From Pseudomonadota bacterium (lineage in GTDB: Bacteria; Pseudomonadota; Gammaproteobacteria; Xanthomonadales; Rhodanobacteraceae), in the NCBI GenBank assembly GCA_021787175.1, contig JAJYMF010000335.1, forward strand, positions 1 to 8,734: a stretch of 8,734 nt of DNA. Direction: 5' to 3'. Every line of letters starts with the position of its first letter. Position 1 is the first letter of the stretch. Of the stretch, positions 6,246 through 8,734 are shown in pieces. Position numbers and translations under genes: made by a program. Under the pieces are notes generated by a model. The model did no database searches. It saw only the letters and a list, made by a program, of their open reading frames with translations, and had not been told where the DNA came from.

Positions 6246-7327
6246 GCGCGAGCGCCGTCGGGCGCCGCCCGCAGCGGCAGCCCGGCCCAGGCCTGCAGCA
6301 CCTCGTCGAGGCCGATCTGGTCCACCCGCGAGCGTTGCGGCGGCCCGCCCAGGGTGACGATGGCGCCGGGCCCGCGCGGTCGCCAGGCGCCCGGCGCCGC
6401 CGCACCATACAGCACCAGCAGCGGGCAGCCCAGCGCCGCCGCCGCGTGCGCCGGGCCGGTATCGATCGAGACCATGCCGGCGGCGACCTCGCACAGGGCC
6501 AGCAGCCGCGGCAGCGGCAGATCGTCACCCAATGCCTGCAGCCGCTGCGGCGGCAGCGCGGCGCCGCGCACCAGCGCCGCCAGCAGCGCCTGCTCGGGCG
6601 GGGTGCCGGTCAGCAGCAGGGCGGCGTCGGGATGTGCCGTCGCCAGCGCGCGCAGCAGGCCGATCCAGCGCGCGTCCGGCCAGTGCTTGGCGTCGCCGAG
6701 CCGGCCCAGGCGGCCGCGCCGCAGCGTGCGCTTGTTGCCTGCGTGGACCAGCAGCAGCGGGCGGCCGGCCAGGCCGCGCCCGGCCAGCCACGCCGGCAAC
6801 GCGGCGTGCGCAGCGGGATCGACGACCAGCCGCGGCAGCAGCGCGCCGGCACTCGTGGGCTCCGCGGCCGGGCAGGCGTCGGCCCAGGCCGCTGGCGCAG
6901 TGCGCGCGAACTGCGCCCAACGGTCCAGCCAGTGCTCGGCGCGCACGTCGTCGCGCCGGTGCAGCCAGATCGTGTCGGCGGCGGCGATCCCGGCGCGATC
7001 CAGCAGCGCGGCCAGTTTGTCCAGCGCGAACTCGTCGGCCACGTATACCGGCCCGCGCGGCCGCGCGTGCAGCGCCGCCACCGCCCGCCACTGCGCGGGA
7101 TCGCTCCAGTACGGCCGCTTGCGGCTGTTCAAGGCGATCACGCTGCCGACGTCGGGATGGCCGGCGTACAGCGGCGCGCCCCAGGCGCCCGAGGTCAGCA
7201 CGTCGCAGGGTGCGCCGTAGCGACGGTGCAGCAGGCCGAGCAGGCCGGTCAGCAGGACCATGTCGCCGAGCGCGCCGAAGCGCACGACCAGCGGGCGCAC
7301 GGGCGACGGCAATCCGGCGGCGGGCAT
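6242..7327 (-). CDS. Glycosyltransferase family 9 (heptosyltransferase-like) protein
   Basis: This 361-residue protein has the two-Rossmann (GT-B) signature of family 9, whose best-known members transfer heptose from ADP-heptose to lipopolysaccharide core at the cytoplasmic side of the inner membrane. The N-terminal loop RFGALGDMVLLTGLL (16-30) places Asp22 at the position of the catalytic Asp13 of WaaC. The C-terminal half contains VHAGNKR (194-200), then DAKHWPDARW (212-221), which resembles the WaaC KHWP segment. The nucleotide-binding motif is SIDTGPAHAAAALG (287-300), with Asp289, Thr290, Gly291 and His294. There is no signal peptide or membrane helix. The ATG at 7327 is only 13 bp after the gpmI stop, so the two genes probably share a transcript; no good Shine-Dalgarno sequence is visible. 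No other lipopolysaccharide gene is in the window, so the sugar donor and acceptor cannot be named. Calling it WaaC, WaaF or WaaQ would be overreach. Confidence 0.9.
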   Translation of the reverse strand: MPAAGLPSPVRPLVVRFGALGDMVLLTGLLGLLHRRYGAPCDVLTSGAWGAPLYAGHPDVGSVIALNSRKRPYWSDPAQWRAVAALHARPRGPVYVADEFALDKLAALLDRAGIAAADTIWLHRRDDVRAEHWLDRWAQFARTAPAAWADACPAAEPTSAGALLPRLVVDPAAHAALPAWLAGRGLAGRPLLLVHAGNKRTLRRGRLGRLGDAKHWPDARWIGLLRALATAHPDAALLLTGTPPEQALLAALVRGAALPPQRLQALGDDLPLPRLLALCEVAAGMVSIDTGPAHAAAALGCPLLVLYGAAAPGAWRPRGPGAIVTLGGPPQRSRVDQIGLDEVLQAWAGLPLRAAPDGARA

Positions 7328-7340
7328 CGGCAGCCGTGCG

Positions 7341-8734
7341 TCAGCCGAAGCGCACCAGGCTGTGCCCGGTCATCGCCGCCGGCTGCGGCAGATCCATCAG
7401 TGCCAGCACCGTTGGTGCGAGATCGCACAGCGCGCCCGGCTGCAGCGTCGCCTTGCGGCCGACGTAGACCAGCGGCACCGGGCCGACGGTGTGCTGGGTG
7501 TGCGGCTGACCGTCGTCGTCGCGCATGTTCTCGAGATTGCCGTGGTCGGCGCTGATCAGCATCTCGCCGCCCGCGGCGCGGATCGCCGGCACGATCAGCG
7601 CCAGCGCGCGGTCGACCGCCTCGACCGCCTGGATCGCGGCCTCCAGCTTGCCACTGTGGCCGACCATGTCGGGGTTGGCGATGTTGCAGACGATGAAGTC
7701 GTAGCGGCCGGAGCCGATCGCCGCGACCAGCTTCGCGCTCAGCTCGGGCAGGCTCATCTCCGGCTGCAGGTCGTAGGTGGCGACCTTGGGGCTGGGCACC
7801 AGGATGCGGTCCTCACCGGGGAAGGGCTGCTCGCGGCCGCCGGAAAAGAAGAACGTCACGTGCGCGTACTTCTCGGTCTCGGCGATGCGCAGCTGATGCA
7901 GGCCGCGCTCGGCCAGCACCTCGCCGAGGGTATGGCGCAGATCGTCGGGCGCGTAGGCGACCGCGGTCACCGGCAGATCCTTCGCGTACTGGGTCAGGGT
8001 GACGAAGGCGGACAGCGCGGGCCGGCGCTTCGGCGCGAAGCCGGCGAAGGCCGGATCGACGAAGGCGCGGCTGAGCTGGCGCGCGCGGTCGGCGCGGAAG
8101 TTCATGAACACCACGGCATCGCCGTCGGTGACCGGCGCACCCGCGCCGATCACGGTCGGCGCGACGAACTCGTCGGTCTCGCCGTGCGCATAGGCCGCCT
8201 GCAGTGCCGCCTGCGCGCGGTCGGCGTGCGCGCCGTCGGCATCGACGATCGCGCTCCACGCCCGCGCCACGCGTTCCCAGCGCTGGTCGCGATCCATCGC
8301 GTAATAGCGGCCGCTGACACTGGCGACGACCGCGCCCGGGGTCGCCGCGCAGGCGGCTTCGAGCCGGGCAATCGAAGCGCCGGCGCTTTGCGGCGGCGTA
8401 TCGCGGCCATCGAGAAAGGCGTGCATGGCGATCCGCGCCACGCCTTCGCGTGCGGCCAGCCGGATCATCGCCAGCAGGTGATCCTCGTGGCTGTGCACGC
8501 CGCCGGGGCTGAGCAGGCCGAACACGTGCAAGGTGCCGGAGCCCGCGCGCGCGGCGCGGCAGGCGGTCCGCAGCGCGGGGTTGGCAAAGAAGCTGCCGTC
8601 GGCGATCGCGCGGTCGATGCGGGTCAGCTCCTGGTACACCACACGGCCGGCGCCGATGTTCATGTGGCCGACCTCGGAGTTGCCCATCTGCCCGTCGGGC
8701 AGGCCGACGGCCAGACCATGCGTGTCGATGCGCG
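7341..8734 (-). CDS. gpmI: 2,3-bisphosphoglycerate-independent phosphoglycerate mutase; 5' end missing
   Basis: The gene encodes the manganese-dependent cytosolic enzyme that interconverts 3- and 2-phosphoglycerate in glycolysis and gluconeogenesis. The window holds 463 codons; the frame runs off the right edge, and about 45 N-terminal residues, including the DGWG metal ligand, lie outside. The ATG at 8687 is internal, because the preceding codons read GLPDGQ, a conserved family segment. Counting from the edge, the phospho-accepting serine is Ser19 in MGNSEVGH. Metal ligands are Asp355 and His359 (NPDMVGH), Asp396 and His397 (SADHGN) and His414 (TQHTVGP); the spacings of 41 and 17 equal those of the Bacillus stearothermophilus enzyme (D403-D444 and H445-H462). 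The substrate-binding segments FLDGRDTPP, RYYAMDRDQRW, FRADRARQLS and KYAHVTFFFSGG are all present. The protein looks intact. It is the first visible gene of the minus-strand run and is followed 13 bp later by the glycosyltransferase. Confidence 0.97.
   Translation of the reverse strand, partial: RIDTHGLAVGLPDGQMGNSEVGHMNIGAGRVVYQELTRIDRAIADGSFFANPALRTACRAARAGSGTLHVFGLLSPGGVHSHEDHLLAMIRLAAREGVARIAMHAFLDGRDTPPQSAGASIARLEAACAATPGAVVASVSGRYYAMDRDQRWERVARAWSAIVDADGAHADRAQAALQAAYAHGETDEFVAPTVIGAGAPVTDGDAVVFMNFRADRARQLSRAFVDPAFAGFAPKRRPALSAFVTLTQYAKDLPVTAVAYAPDDLRHTLGEVLAERGLHQLRIAETEKYAHVTFFFSGGREQPFPGEDRILVPSPKVATYDLQPEMSLPELSAKLVAAIGSGRYDFIVCNIANPDMVGHSGKLEAAIQAVEAVDRALALIVPAIRAAGGEMLISADHGNLENMRDDDGQPHTQHTVGPVPLVYVGRKATLQPGALCDLAPTVLALMDLPQPAAMTGHSLVRFG

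Noticed and set aside
3602..7555. A 1317-codon open frame on the + strand, antisense to topA, the glycosyltransferase and part of gpmI
   Set aside because: It is the antisense shadow of three well-supported genes. Its product is an Arg/Ala/Gly/Leu-rich low-complexity sequence without recognisable domains, as expected from high-GC codon bias. Its length is striking but needs no coding explanation.
1..8734. Mobile element, prophage, CRISPR array or defence system
   Set aside because: No transposase, integrase, terminal repeats, spaced direct repeats or defence-type domains are seen on either strand, and gene content and composition are uniform.

Overview
The window is GC-rich bacterial chromosome, coding almost end to end. 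It suggests a gammaproteobacterium of the Xanthomonadales/Nevskiales type. The support is a short class Ia NrdB ending in a YQVG-type tail, a topoisomerase I with glycine-rich C-terminal repeats and a Lys/Ala tail in place of zinc ribbons, a cofactor-independent phosphoglycerate mutase, and strong G/C third-position bias. This placement is an inference from protein character, not a database match.

Layout: on the + strand, the 3' part of nrdA (1-1185) overlaps nrdB (1182-2189) by four bases. Together they encode the two subunits of aerobic class Ia ribonucleotide reductase, and every radical, metal and active-site residue falling in the window is present. After a 15-bp convergent gap, the rest lies on the - strand and is transcribed from right to left: gpmI (5' end beyond the right edge, 7341-8734), a family 9 glycosyltransferase (6242-7327), topA (3623-6139) and a stand-alone AMP-binding acyl/aryl ligase (2205-3566). 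The gaps between these genes are 13, 102 and 56 bp.

The genes do not form one pathway. NrdA and NrdB make deoxynucleotides, GpmI is glycolytic, and TopA relaxes negative supercoils. The less ordinary content is the pair of accessory enzymes around topA. The glycosyltransferase has clear heptosyltransferase-like motifs. The lone adenylating enzyme has divergent A3 and A7 motifs and no visible partner gene; its size and solitary form resemble the AMP-ligases of aryl-polyene (xanthomonadin-like) pigment clusters, but no other pathway gene is in view.

I see no tRNA, rRNA, CRISPR array, insertion sequence, integrase or phage gene. No stretch over about 100 bp lacks a gene. I found no convincing undescribed system. 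The best leads are the identity of the AMP-ligase, the unusual topA neighbourhood and tail, and a consensus -35 hexamer overlapping the glycosyltransferase stop codon upstream of topA.
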